Shown here: positions 1 to 5,906 of the stretch, piece by piece
Position numbering within the stretch: position 1 is the first letter of the stretch
How the letters are laid out: the number at the start of each line of letters is the position of its first letter
NCBI GenBank assembly: GCA_934130235.1
Contig: CAKOXU010000023.1
Span: 1 to 12,405 of the forward strand
Direction: 5' to 3'
Length of the DNA stretch: 12,405 nt
Source of the DNA: an uncultured Bacilli bacterium
Lineage (GTDB): Bacteria > Bacillota_I > Bacilli_A > RF39 > UBA660
The notes under the pieces: generated by a model
Database searches by the model: none
What the model saw: the letters and a program-made list of their open reading frames with translations, nothing else
What the model was told of the DNA's origin: nothing
Made by a program: the position numbers and the translations under genes

Positions 1-152
1 TTGTGATGATTCCCAGTAACAATCCAATCTTCTTTATCTATGTTTATTTTCTTATTAACTCTATAATTTAATTTTATTTTTTTACCTATAAAATGTAAAA
101 AGAAATATGTTTTAAAGCTTTTATTTATAAGCCCTTCTAGGAAATGTTCCAT
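1..152 (-). CDS. Edge-truncated hypothetical ORF
   Basis: A frame opens with ATG at 152 and stays open for 50 codons to the window edge. Its codons are A/T-ending like the neighbouring genes. It begins MEHFLEGLINKSFK and the last visible residues are EDWIVTGNHH; it is rich in Lys, Phe and Ile. There is no good ribosome binding site: only a GGGA about 12 bases upstream. An in-frame stop sits three codons before the ATG. I recognise no family. An overlapping second frame (121-213, ending TFPRRAYK) is also open for 31 codons, so this may be a frameshifted remnant rather than an intact gene. It lies 81 bases downstream of the lipoprotein gene with no terminator between, so it could be read on the same transcript. 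Confidence 0.33.
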   Translation of the reverse strand, partial: MEHFLEGLINKSFKTYFFLHFIGKKIKLNYRVNKKINIDKEDWIVTGNHH

Positions 153-233
153 AAGTAGTCATTTCCCAGTTTATATTAAATTTGCTATTTTTTTCATTTT
201 TAACTGTTTGCTTTTATCTAGCATAATGCCAAA

Positions 234-635
234 CTAATTCTCATTAAAATTGCAATTGTACTTCTTCCACAATTCGTAAAATTCGTCAGCTGTAGACCAA
301 TCTAAACCATATTTGTTATACAAATTACACTTTGAAATATCTTGTATTATTAAAGCAGATAAATAAGCATCTAGTCCAACTAACTCTCCATTGTAGTACA
401 TATTTTCTAACACATTGATTGCTGGAGTACCTAGTTCAACTATATTATCATAATATTTATTTTTAGTATAATCATATGGGTTTGAAGAAGTCATATTAGA
501 TGAATTTGATATTTCTTTAAAATTTTCCAATATTTTAATCTTAATACTATTATCTTTTTTATTCACTTTTATTTTTTTATCACAACCACATAGTAATATT
601 AAAACTAATAAACTTATAATTATAATCTTTTTCAT
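234..635 (-). CDS. Small putative lipoprotein, 133 aa
   Basis: The N-terminus is a classic lipoprotein signal: MKK, then a hydrophobic stretch (residues 4-15) ending in the lipobox L-C-G-C. Cys18 is the probable lipidation site, followed by Asp-Lys-Lys, so the mature protein should sit on the outer face of the cell membrane. The mature part is Lys/Asn-rich to about residue 55. The C-terminal ~70 residues look helical (ELGTPAINVLENMYYNGELV and DWSTADEFYELWKKY), in the style of short HEAT/armadillo-like secreted proteins of Gram-positive bacteria. The function is not known to me. The ATG has an AAAGGA only 2 bases upstream, which is a tight but workable spacing. The gene has its own extended -10 promoter about 215 bases upstream. 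I see no clear terminator after it. Confidence 0.8.
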   Translation of the reverse strand: MKKIIIISLLVLILLCGCDKKIKVNKKDNSIKIKILENFKEISNSSNMTSSNPYDYTKNKYYDNIVELGTPAINVLENMYYNGELVGLDAYLSALIIQDISKCNLYNKYGLDWSTADEFYELWKKYNCNFNEN

Positions 636-850
636 ATTCCTTTAACACCTTTATTTCTATCCCAACTACGCTATATTATTTTTGTTTATGCTTTAAACAA
701 TACTTTTCCATATCAATAAAGTTTATCTCTACATTCTTCTTGTACACTAATTCTACCTTATTAAAACGTTTATATAATTTTTTTAATACGCAGTTCAGTA
801 GATTAGTACATTTTAATAATTCTTATTTTACAAAATAACACACCCATTTA

Positions 851-859
851 ATTATAACA
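851..859 (-). promoter_or_regulatory. Extended -10 promoter of the lipoprotein gene
   Basis: The minus strand reads TGTTATAAT, a consensus -10 with an upstream TGn extension. The -35 region (about 874-879, TTTATT) is poor, which an extended -10 can tolerate. It lies immediately after the terminator of the upstream gene. Transcription would start near 844, giving a leader of about 200 bases before the lipoprotein ATG. No convincing second promoter is visible nearer the gene. Confidence 0.6.
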
Positions 860-860
860 C

Positions 861-886
861 AAAAAAAGTAGATAATAAATCCACTT
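861..886 (-). terminator. Intrinsic terminator after the ProXp-ala-type gene
   Basis: On the minus strand AAGTGGAT pairs with ATCTACTT (8 bp including one G-U) around a TTATT loop, followed by seven T. It lies 37 bases past the stop at 923. The complementary strand has no T run on its other side, so it works only for minus-strand transcription. Confidence 0.8.
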
Positions 887-922
887 ATCTTAATACACTC
901 TATATTAGTTTAAAACTGTTTT

Positions 923-1411
923 CTATAGTTTTACTATGTTTACAATATTTCCATGTTTTTTTATAATTCTAATTAAATCATTTACTTTTAACCAAATTGT
1001 AGCAGTATTATTATTTGGGTGAACACCTATTGTATTGTTTTCACCAATAAAATTTTCATCTATGTACAATATTACTTTAAGTTCTTTATCATTTAATAAT
1101 CCTAATGGAGTAACTGATCCTTTAGTTAATTTCATAATATTAAATAAATCTTGTTCAGTAGCAAAACTAAGAGAACGAGTATTATACTTTTTTCTAAAAT
1201 CTTTAAGATTAACACGTTTATCTCCACATATAATTAGTAAATAATAATTATTTTTTTTATCATCACATAAAAATAAATTTTTAGCCTCTAAACCTTTTAT
1301 TGGGATTGCCTTTTCTTTAACATCCTTCATATTATAAACAGCTTCATGTTCCACTATTTCATATGGAACACTTTCCTCGTTTAAAAGTTTATATATTTCT
1401 TCCTTAGTCAT
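923..1411 (-). CDS. ProXp-ala/PrdX-type tRNA-editing deacylase (YbaK/EbsC superfamily)
   Basis: This is a free-standing homologue of the bacterial prolyl-tRNA synthetase editing (INS) domain. Members of the ProXp-ala/PrdX branch hydrolyse Ala-tRNA(Pro) made in error by prolyl-tRNA synthetase, in the cytoplasm. Visible hallmarks are the KNLFL motif with Lys44 (family catalytic/binding lysine), GDKRV at 63-67, GSVTPLGL at 98-105, and HPN followed by NTAT at 131-138. The 162-residue length is usual for the family. Closely related branches of the superfamily (YbaK for Cys-tRNA(Pro), ProX/YeaK) differ in these motifs, so the superfamily is certain and the substrate is inferred. The ATG has a GGTGAT ribosome site 5 bases upstream. 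It is a single-gene unit: own promoter at 1433-1441 and a terminator at 861-886. Confidence 0.9.
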   Translation of the reverse strand: MTKEEIYKLLNEESVPYEIVEHEAVYNMKDVKEKAIPIKGLEAKNLFLCDDKKNNYYLLIICGDKRVNLKDFRKKYNTRSLSFATEQDLFNIMKLTKGSVTPLGLLNDKELKVILYIDENFIGENNTIGVHPNNNTATIWLKVNDLIRIIKKHGNIVNIVKL

Positions 1412-1432
1412 ATTATCACCACTCTAATAATT

Positions 1433-1441
1433 ATTATAGCA
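1433..1441 (-). promoter_or_regulatory. Extended -10 promoter of the ProXp-ala-type gene
   Basis: The minus strand reads TGCTATAAT, a perfect -10 with a TGn extension, in the 49-base gap after lepB. The position expected for a -35 falls in the lepB terminator and is not a good match. The transcript would start about 10-15 bases before the ATG, just leaving room for the GGTGAT ribosome site. Confidence 0.6.
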
Positions 1442-1442
1442 C

Positions 1443-1473
1443 TAAAAAGAAAAAAGTACATTAATGTACTTTT
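1443..1473 (-). terminator. Intrinsic terminator of lepB, spanning its stop codon
   Basis: A perfect 9-bp stem (AAAAGTACA with TGTACTTTT) surrounds a four-base TTAA loop and is followed by a T-rich run (TTCTTTTT). The lepB stop codon TAA is the first three bases of the plus-strand interval 1461-1464, that is, it lies in the loop, and the last lepB codons form the 5' arm. Confidence 0.85.
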
Positions 1474-1964
1474 CCTATTTTATTGAATGGAAATAATCTT
1501 ATTCTAACTGTACCTTTTATTTCACTTGACTTTATCAAACCTACTCTATAATCTCTGCTATCGAGAGAATTGGTACGATTATCTCCCATTACAAAATAAT
1601 AATTATCAGGAATTTCATCTATATCATAAAGCTCTTTTAAATCAAAATCCCCTGTTCTAATATTTGAAACATCATCTATTTTTTTATCGTTTATATATAA
1701 TTCATTATCTTTGTACTTAATTGAATCACCAGGTAAACCAATTATTCTTTTAATTAGCTTTTCTTTATTCTTTTTTAGTACTACTATATCAAATCTATTA
1801 TACTGTTTATTCAATTTGTTTAATATAAGTATTTGGCCATTTTTTAATGTATCATTCATAGAGTCCCCATCAACACGAACTGGGGTCGCTATAAAGATCC
1901 TAAATAACAAAACACATACTATTATTATCACATAGGGATATACATCTTTAATAAACTTCTTCAT
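1461..1964 (-). CDS. lepB: Signal peptidase I (S26 family)
   Basis: This membrane serine protease removes signal peptides from secreted proteins using a Ser/Lys dyad on the outer side of the membrane. A single N-terminal membrane segment spans about residues 9-26. It is followed by box B, GDSMNDTL, with nucleophile Ser35. Box D, KRIIGLPGDS, carries the general base Lys72, and box E is GDNRTNSLDSR. The 167-residue length with one membrane anchor is the Gram-positive SipS type and not the longer E. coli type. The ATG has an excellent AAGGAGG 4 bases upstream. The gene follows rplS by 33 bases, with a weak hairpin in between and no promoter of its own that I can see. It is therefore probably expressed by read-through from rplS, a neighbourhood that is common in Bacillota. 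Confidence 0.97.
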   Translation of the reverse strand: MKKFIKDVYPYVIIIVCVLLFRIFIATPVRVDGDSMNDTLKNGQILILNKLNKQYNRFDIVVLKKNKEKLIKRIIGLPGDSIKYKDNELYINDKKIDDVSNIRTGDFDLKELYDIDEIPDNYYFVMGDNRTNSLDSRDYRVGLIKSSEIKGTVRIRLFPFNKIGKVH

Positions 1965-1976
1965 AATTCCTCCTTA

Positions 1977-1999
1977 AGAAAAAAGGCCTAAATAGCCTT
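1977..1999 (-). terminator. Weak terminator/attenuator between rplS and lepB
   Basis: The minus strand has AAGGC pairing with GCCTT around a seven-base loop, running into TTTTTTC. The outermost bases of the 5' arm are part of the rplS stop codon. The T run is followed within three bases by the lepB AAGGAGG, so termination must be partial if lepB has no other promoter. It may instead set a lower lepB level than rplS. Confidence 0.5.
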
Positions 2000-2351
2000 A
2001 TACTCTTTCTTTAATCTTAGGTGTTTTCTTTAAGTTTCTAATATAACCTAATTTAGCTTGTCTTACTTTACCTTTTCTAATTACAGTAATTGTATCAATC
2101 TTTGGTGAATTAACAGGTAATATTTTTTCAGTTCCAACATTACCAGAAACTTTTCTTACTGTAAAAGTCTTACTAATTCCAGACCCTTTAATAGACATAA
2201 CTAAACCTTCAAAAGCTTGAATTCTTGTTCTTTTGTTTCCTTTAGAATCAGTTTCCTCAATTTTAAGATCTACTCTAACAGTATCTCCTACTCTAAATTC
2301 AGGTAAATCTGTTCTAATTTGTTTACTAGTTATTTTATCAATTAAATTCAC
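1998..2351 (-). CDS. rplS: 50S ribosomal protein L19
   Basis: L19 sits at the interface of the 50S and 30S subunits. Hallmarks include FRVGDTVRVDLKI (about 19-31), RIQAFEGLVM (about 43-52), the central VRKVSGNVGTEKILPVNSP, and the C-terminal GKVRQAKLGYIRNL signature. The length (117 aa) is standard. The start codon is GTG at 2351: AGGAG lies 9-10 bases upstream and no ATG is available nearby. It has a good promoter at 2416-2444 and a short leader that may regulate it. lepB follows directly. Confidence 0.98.
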   Translation of the reverse strand: MNLIDKITSKQIRTDLPEFRVGDTVRVDLKIEETDSKGNKRTRIQAFEGLVMSIKGSGISKTFTVRKVSGNVGTEKILPVNSPKIDTITVIRKGKVRQAKLGYIRNLKKTPKIKERV

Positions 2352-2409
2352 AATGTCACTCTCCTTTTACTAATTTATGATCATAAAATGTCTCTTTCAG
2401 CGGATCACA
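2352..2409 (-). promoter_or_regulatory. rplS leader, possible L19 autoregulatory element
   Basis: The stretch between the predicted transcription start (about 2409) and the rplS GTG is 58 bases. It includes a perfect palindrome TTTATGATCATAAA at 2374-2387, just upstream of the AGGAG site, and a more GC-rich segment (GATCCGCTG) at its 5' end. An L19 leader RNA is known upstream of rplS in Bacillus and relatives. I cannot confirm from memory that this sequence folds into that consensus, so identity is only suggested by position and length. Confidence 0.35.
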
Positions 2410-2415
2410 ACAATA

Positions 2416-2444
2416 ATAATATCATATTTTATTATATTTTTCAA
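2416..2444 (-). promoter_or_regulatory. Sigma-A promoter of rplS
   Basis: The -35 is TTGAAA (2444-2439), followed by a 17-base spacer and the -10 TATTAT (2421-2416), which is preceded by TGA and so also has the extended -10 TG. Both boxes match the housekeeping consensus at five of six positions. Confidence 0.8.
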
Positions 2445-2450
2445 CACTTT

Positions 2451-2483
2451 AATAAAAAATATTCTACTTATTAGTAAAATATT
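2451..2483 (-). terminator. Intrinsic terminator of the 185-aa gene, spanning its stop codon
   Basis: On the minus strand AATATT-T-TACT pairs with AGTA-G-AATATT (11 bp with one U-G) around an AATA loop, then TTTTATT follows. The stop TAG of the preceding gene (2464-2466) is in the 3' arm. The wobble pair would be a C-A mismatch on the other strand, which marks the minus strand as the functional one. Confidence 0.75.
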
Positions 2484-3021
2484 TCTTATTAACATCTTGA
2501 TTTAACAAAGAAAGCGCTACAGTAGCATTTTCATTTGAAGATTTTCTATATAATTCAAGACTAAGCTCTTCTTTTCCTTTATATTTTATTTCCTCATTAT
2601 TTATATATTGTTTTATGTCTATTCTCTTTGGATTAGCACATACATATGATTTTTCTAATATAGAGTATAATTTTAATATTTTTTCAGCATCCTTATAATC
2701 GTTTTTTCTTAATCTAATTTCAATTACTCTTTCATCTGGATCTAAAGTATTCAAGAATAAATTCTTACTATACTTTGTTTTTAATTTTTTATTGTATATA
2801 ACGGGCATTAGTTGCATTTCATCTAAATAAGAAGTAACATATATATTTTCTATCATATTATTAATATCATCATTTGATTCAGTATAACTAATTGAAATAT
2901 ACGGATCATTATTATCATCCATCAATAAATTTAACTTAATTAATTGATATTTTACTACATCTTTTTCTTTTATATCTTTCTCTAACTTAACATTCTTATA
3001 TATTTTATTAAATTTAAGCAT
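2464..3021 (-). CDS. Hypothetical protein, 185 aa, cytoplasmic
   Basis: I do not recognise a family. The protein has no signal peptide, no membrane segment and no obvious catalytic motif. It is rich in Lys, Asn, Asp and Glu. The first half shows alternating hydrophobic residues typical of beta strands (YQLIKLNLLMDD, PYISISYTES, NIYVTSYLDEMQL). Around residues 95-125 there is a charged strand (RVIEIRLRKND) followed by a helix (AEKILKLYSILEKSY). There are no Trp residues and a single Cys. It is its own unit between rny and rplS: a near-perfect promoter (3045-3072) and a terminator overlapping the stop. The ATG has AGGGGGT 5 bases upstream, so strong expression is likely. The promoter, ribosome site and codon use make the gene real, but its role is unknown. 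Confidence 0.82.
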   Translation of the reverse strand: MLKFNKIYKNVKLEKDIKEKDVVKYQLIKLNLLMDDNNDPYISISYTESNDDINNMIENIYVTSYLDEMQLMPVIYNKKLKTKYSKNLFLNTLDPDERVIEIRLRKNDYKDAEKILKLYSILEKSYVCANPKRIDIKQYINNEEIKYKGKEELSLELYRKSSNENATVALSLLNQDVNKKYFTNK

Positions 3022-3044
3022 AGTATACCCCCTTCAATATGTAT

Positions 3045-3072
3045 ATTATACCAAACTTAATTAATATGTCAA
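3045..3072 (-). promoter_or_regulatory. Strong sigma-A promoter of the 185-aa gene
   Basis: It has a perfect -35 TTGACA (3072-3067), a 16-base spacer, and a perfect -10 TATAAT (3050-3045) preceded by TGG, which also gives an extended -10. The 5' leader would be about 17 bases. This is among the best promoters of the window. Confidence 0.88.
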
Positions 3073-3075
3073 ATT

Positions 3076-3100
3076 AAAAAAAGAAACTATTTTGCTTCTT
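3076..3100 (-). terminator. Intrinsic terminator of rny, spanning its stop codon
   Basis: AAGAAGC pairs with GTTTCTT (7 bp, one G-U) around an AAAATA loop and runs into TTTTT. The rny stop TAG (3089-3087) straddles the loop and the 3' arm. The stem is AT-rich and of modest strength. Confidence 0.6.
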
Positions 3101-4640
3101 CTATAGCTCTAGTTTCTCTTATAACAGTTACTTTTATTGTTCCAGGATACTGTAAATTTTCTTCTATCTTATTTTTAATGTCTCTTGCCATTTTATAACT
3201 TTCAGCATCATTTATTTCTTCAGGCTTTACAATCACTCTAAGCTCTCTTCCTGCTTGCATAGCAAAAGCCGTATCAACACCCTTTGTATCAGTTGCGATT
3301 TGCTCCAATTCTTGCAATCTTTGTACATAATTTTCCAAAGAGTCATTACGCGCTCCAGGACGTGTTGCTGATAAAGTATCCGCTATAGATACCAAAGATG
3401 CAATAACACTTGTAGCTTCACAATCACCATGATGTGATTCAATAGTATTAATTACAATATCATTTTCATGATATTTTTTAGCTAGCATTGAACCTAATTC
3501 AACATGACTACCTTCCATTTCATGGTCAACAGCTTTACCTATATCATGAAGTAAACCAGACCTTTTGGCTAAATTAACATTTTCTTTTAATTCACCAGCC
3601 AAAATGCCTGCAAGTTGTGCCACCTCAATAGAATGTTTAAGTACATTTTGACCATAACTAGTTCTAAAATTCAATCTACCAATTAATTCAATCAAAGCAG
3701 GATCAACTTTAGTTATCCCTAACTCAAATAAGGCATTATTTCCATATTCTAATATTTTTGCCTTCATTTCTTTACAAGTCTTATCATAGATTTCTTCTAT
3801 ACGTGCTGGATGAATTCTACCATCCTTAATTAAAGTTTCAATAGTTATTCTAGCAATTTCTCTTCTCAACGGATCAAAGGATGAAAGTACAATTGCTTCT
3901 GGTGTATCATCTATTATTAAGTCTACACCAGTTATAGCCTCAATAGTACGAATATTACGTCCTTCTCTACCTATTATTCTTCCCTTCATCTCATCATTAG
4001 GAAGATTTACGACGGTAATCGTTTGTTCTTCTACTACATCAGATGCATACCTATTCATACTCTCAACTAACATAGATTTACTTTTCTTATCTACAATCAA
4101 TTTTGCTTCTTCTTCTTTTTCTTTAATATAAGTTGCAATTTCCCTTGACATAGAATCTTCTACGTTTTTCATTACTAATTCTTTTGCTTTTTCTTTAGAA
4201 TACCCTGATATTTTTTCTAAAAGTTCTATTTGTTGTTGTTTAATCTCCTCTACATTTGCCTCTTGTTCTTGGATATCTTTTTGTTTATCTAATAATTTTT
4301 TTTCTTTTTCTTCCAATAGATTTTCTCTATTTTGAATATTTTGATCTCTTCTGTCTATACTCTCTTCACGAGTTAAAAGTCTTTTTTCAGTTTCTTTTAC
4401 TTCCTCTTTTTTTTCTTTTATTTCTTCTTCTGCTTTCTCTTTTAATTCGTTTATTTCATTTTTAGCTTCTAAAATACTATCTTTTTTTATTCTCTCTGAA
4501 TCCTTTTTAGCTTCTTCTAGTAGCTTATCTGCTTTATCCATTGCAGAATTTTTTCTTATACTATTAACAATAAACATTGTGATTATTCCAACAATAAGTC
4601 CTATTAGGACAAGCAAAACGGAGAATGCCATATCTGTCAT
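3087..4640 (-). CDS. rny: Ribonuclease Y
   Basis: RNase Y is the membrane-bound endoribonuclease that starts mRNA decay in many Bacillota. The layout is complete: an N-terminal membrane helix (about 3-26), a long Glu/Lys-rich coiled coil (about 30-195), a KH RNA-binding domain with GRIIGREGRNI (about 218-228), and an HD phosphohydrolase domain with the metal-binding LLHDIGK (about 361-367) and a later ESHHGD. I choose the second ATG, at 4640 (517 aa): GGAGG lies 5 bases before it. The upstream in-frame ATG at 4652 overlaps that ribosome site and has none of its own. It is downstream of recA, as in several Bacillota, but has its own promoter. Catalytic residues are all present. Confidence 0.97.
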   Translation of the reverse strand: MTDMAFSVLLVLIGLIVGIITMFIVNSIRKNSAMDKADKLLEEAKKDSERIKKDSILEAKNEINELKEKAEEEIKEKKEEVKETEKRLLTREESIDRRDQNIQNRENLLEEKEKKLLDKQKDIQEQEANVEEIKQQQIELLEKISGYSKEKAKELVMKNVEDSMSREIATYIKEKEEEAKLIVDKKSKSMLVESMNRYASDVVEEQTITVVNLPNDEMKGRIIGREGRNIRTIEAITGVDLIIDDTPEAIVLSSFDPLRREIARITIETLIKDGRIHPARIEEIYDKTCKEMKAKILEYGNNALFELGITKVDPALIELIGRLNFRTSYGQNVLKHSIEVAQLAGILAGELKENVNLAKRSGLLHDIGKAVDHEMEGSHVELGSMLAKKYHENDIVINTIESHHGDCEATSVIASLVSIADTLSATRPGARNDSLENYVQRLQELEQIATDTKGVDTAFAMQAGRELRVIVKPEEINDAESYKMARDIKNKIEENLQYPGTIKVTVIRETRAIEEAK

Positions 4641-4659
4641 ATTAGCCTCCATTTCTATT

Positions 4660-4673
4660 AGTGATATTTCACT
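4660..4673 (-). repeat. Small inverted repeat in the rny 5' leader
   Basis: AGTGA and TCACT form a perfect 5-bp inverted repeat around four bases, about 20 bases before the chosen rny start and just after its -10. It could be an RNA hairpin or an operator-like site; chance is also possible at this size. Confidence 0.35.
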
Positions 4674-4679
4674 ATAATT

Positions 4680-4708
4680 ATTATATAGGTAAAAAAGAAA
4701 AAAGTAAA
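4680..4708 (-). promoter_or_regulatory. Promoter of rny
   Basis: The -10 is a perfect TATAAT (4685-4680), with a 17-base spacer to a weak -35 TTTACT (4708-4703) that overlaps the recA terminator. It supports rny being transcribed independently of recA. Confidence 0.55.
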
Positions 4709-4730
4709 GTATTTTGTCTTACTTTACTTT
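4691..4730 (-). terminator. Intrinsic terminator of recA
   Basis: A perfect 11-bp stem (AAAGTAAAGTA with TACTTTACTTT) has an 8-base loop, followed by a T-rich run (TTTCTTTTTT). It begins 13 bases after the recA stop codon. Confidence 0.9.
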
Positions 4731-4742
4731 ATATACAAAACA

Positions 4743-5765
4743 TTACTTAGATACCTCACCTAATTGTAAAGCATCATTTTTTTCAAAAAACAATCTAATT
4801 TTTTGTTCTATTTCTTCCTTTACTTTAGAATTTTTCTTCAACCATTCTTTAACATTTTCTTTACCTTGACCTACTTTTTCACCATTATAAGAATACCATG
4901 CACCAGATTTTTCTAAGATACCCGCTTCAACACCAAGGTCAACAATTTCTCCATTTAATGATACACCTTCTCCATATATTATATCAACAGAACATGTTTT
5001 AAAAGGTGGAGCCATTTTATTTTTAACAACTTTAATATTTGTCTTATTACCAATAGTTTCACTTCCAAGTTTAATTTGCTCACCTTTTCTTATCTCTAAT
5101 CTAACAGATGCATAAAATTTTAAAGCTCTTCCACCTGGAGTTACTTCAGGATTACCAAATATTATTCCTACTTTTTCTCTTAATTGATTAATAAATATAA
5201 CAACAGTGTTAGTCTTATTTACAATACCAGACAATTTTCTCAAAGCTTGACTCATAAGGCGTGCCTGTAAACCCACATGAGAATCTCCCATTTCACCTTC
5301 AATTTCAGCTTGTGGTACTAAAGCAGCTACACTATCTACAACAATAACACTAATAGCACCACTTCTTACCAAAGCTTCACATATTTCTAAAGCTTGCTCG
5401 CCATTATCCGGTTGTGATAACAATAATTCATTAATATTAACGCCCAATTTTTGCGCATATACTGGGTCTAATGCATGCTCCGCATCTATGAAGGCCGCTC
5501 TTCCGCCTTTCTTTTGTGCTTCTGCTATTGCATGAAGCGCAAATGTAGTTTTTCCGCTTGATTCAGGGCCAAATATTTCAATTATTCTTCCTTTAGGATA
5601 TCCTCCAATTCCTAAAGCAATATCCAAAGAAATTGAACCACTAGATATAACATCTATCTTTTGATGCTCTCTCTCTCCTAATTTCATGACAGAGCCCTTT
5701 CCAAATTGCTTTTCAATATCAGATAAAACTTGATCTAATGTTTTATCATTAGTTGCTTTTGCCAT
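4743..5765 (-). CDS. recA: Recombinase RecA
   Basis: RecA forms filaments on single-stranded DNA, drives homologous recombination and triggers self-cleavage of LexA. The Walker A motif GPESSGKT is at residues 66-73, the Walker B strand ends in VIVVDSVAAL (about 139-148), and the RecA signature around FINQLREKVG plus the L2 loop region (GNPEVTPGGRALKFYAS) are intact. It is 340 residues, close to the usual 340-350, with a short acidic-poor tail. The ATG has GAGGAGG 7 bases upstream. It has its own consensus promoter, an SOS-box-like site upstream of it, and a strong terminator, so it is a monocistronic unit. Confidence 0.99.
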   Translation of the reverse strand: MAKATNDKTLDQVLSDIEKQFGKGSVMKLGEREHQKIDVISSGSISLDIALGIGGYPKGRIIEIFGPESSGKTTFALHAIAEAQKKGGRAAFIDAEHALDPVYAQKLGVNINELLLSQPDNGEQALEICEALVRSGAISVIVVDSVAALVPQAEIEGEMGDSHVGLQARLMSQALRKLSGIVNKTNTVVIFINQLREKVGIIFGNPEVTPGGRALKFYASVRLEIRKGEQIKLGSETIGNKTNIKVVKNKMAPPFKTCSVDIIYGEGVSLNGEIVDLGVEAGILEKSGAWYSYNGEKVGQGKENVKEWLKKNSKVKEEIEQKIRLFFEKNDALQLGEVSK

Positions 5766-5794
5766 ACTATTTCCTCCTCAATGATTACATATTA

Positions 5795-5823
5795 ATTATA
5801 AAACAAAAAAAATACTTTGTCAA
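5795..5823 (-). promoter_or_regulatory. Consensus sigma-A promoter of recA
   Basis: Perfect TTGACA (5823-5818), an exact 17-base spacer and perfect TATAAT (5800-5795). Such a strong core promoter usually needs repression, in line with the operator-like site just upstream. Confidence 0.92.
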
Positions 5824-5832
5824 TACTTTTTA

Positions 5833-5846
5833 CGAACATTTGTATT
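5833..5846. promoter_or_regulatory. Candidate SOS (LexA/DinR) box upstream of recA
   Basis: The plus strand reads CGAACATTTGTATT. Against the Bacillus-type box CGAACRNRYGTTYC it has an intact left half and mismatches at three positions (8, 12 and 14). It lies 10 bases upstream of the recA -35. Position and gene make it plausible; the degenerate right half makes it uncertain. Confidence 0.5.
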
Positions 5847-5877
5847 GAATTTTTGCACATTTATTTTTTCAAATATT

Positions 5878-5906
5878 AAAAAAATGACATTTTATTCTGC
5901 CATTTT
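5878..5906 (-). terminator. Intrinsic terminator closing the ftsK-to-Tim44-like cluster, spanning a stop codon
   Basis: AAAATGGCA pairs with TGTCATTTT (9 bp, one G-U) around an 8-base loop and runs into TTT. The stop TAA of the Tim44-like gene (5894-5892) is in the loop, and its last sense codons form the 5' arm. Confidence 0.8.

Noticed and set aside
676..822. Forty-nine-codon open stretch on the minus strand in the lipoprotein leader, ending YCLKHKQK
   Set aside because: It has no ATG, GTG or TTG start with a ribosome site at its beginning and lies within a leader; open length alone is not enough. It is noted under the leader finding.
1035..1935. Plus-strand open frames opposite the ProXp-ala-type gene and lepB
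   Set aside because: They lie entirely antisense to well-identified genes, have no ribosome sites or promoters, and their sequences are low-complexity products of the complementary strand.
4256..4465. Plus-strand frame rich in Phe and Leu opposite the RNase Y coiled coil
   Set aside because: It is the antisense of Lys/Glu-rich coiled-coil codons, which always gives Phe/Leu runs; there is no start signal.
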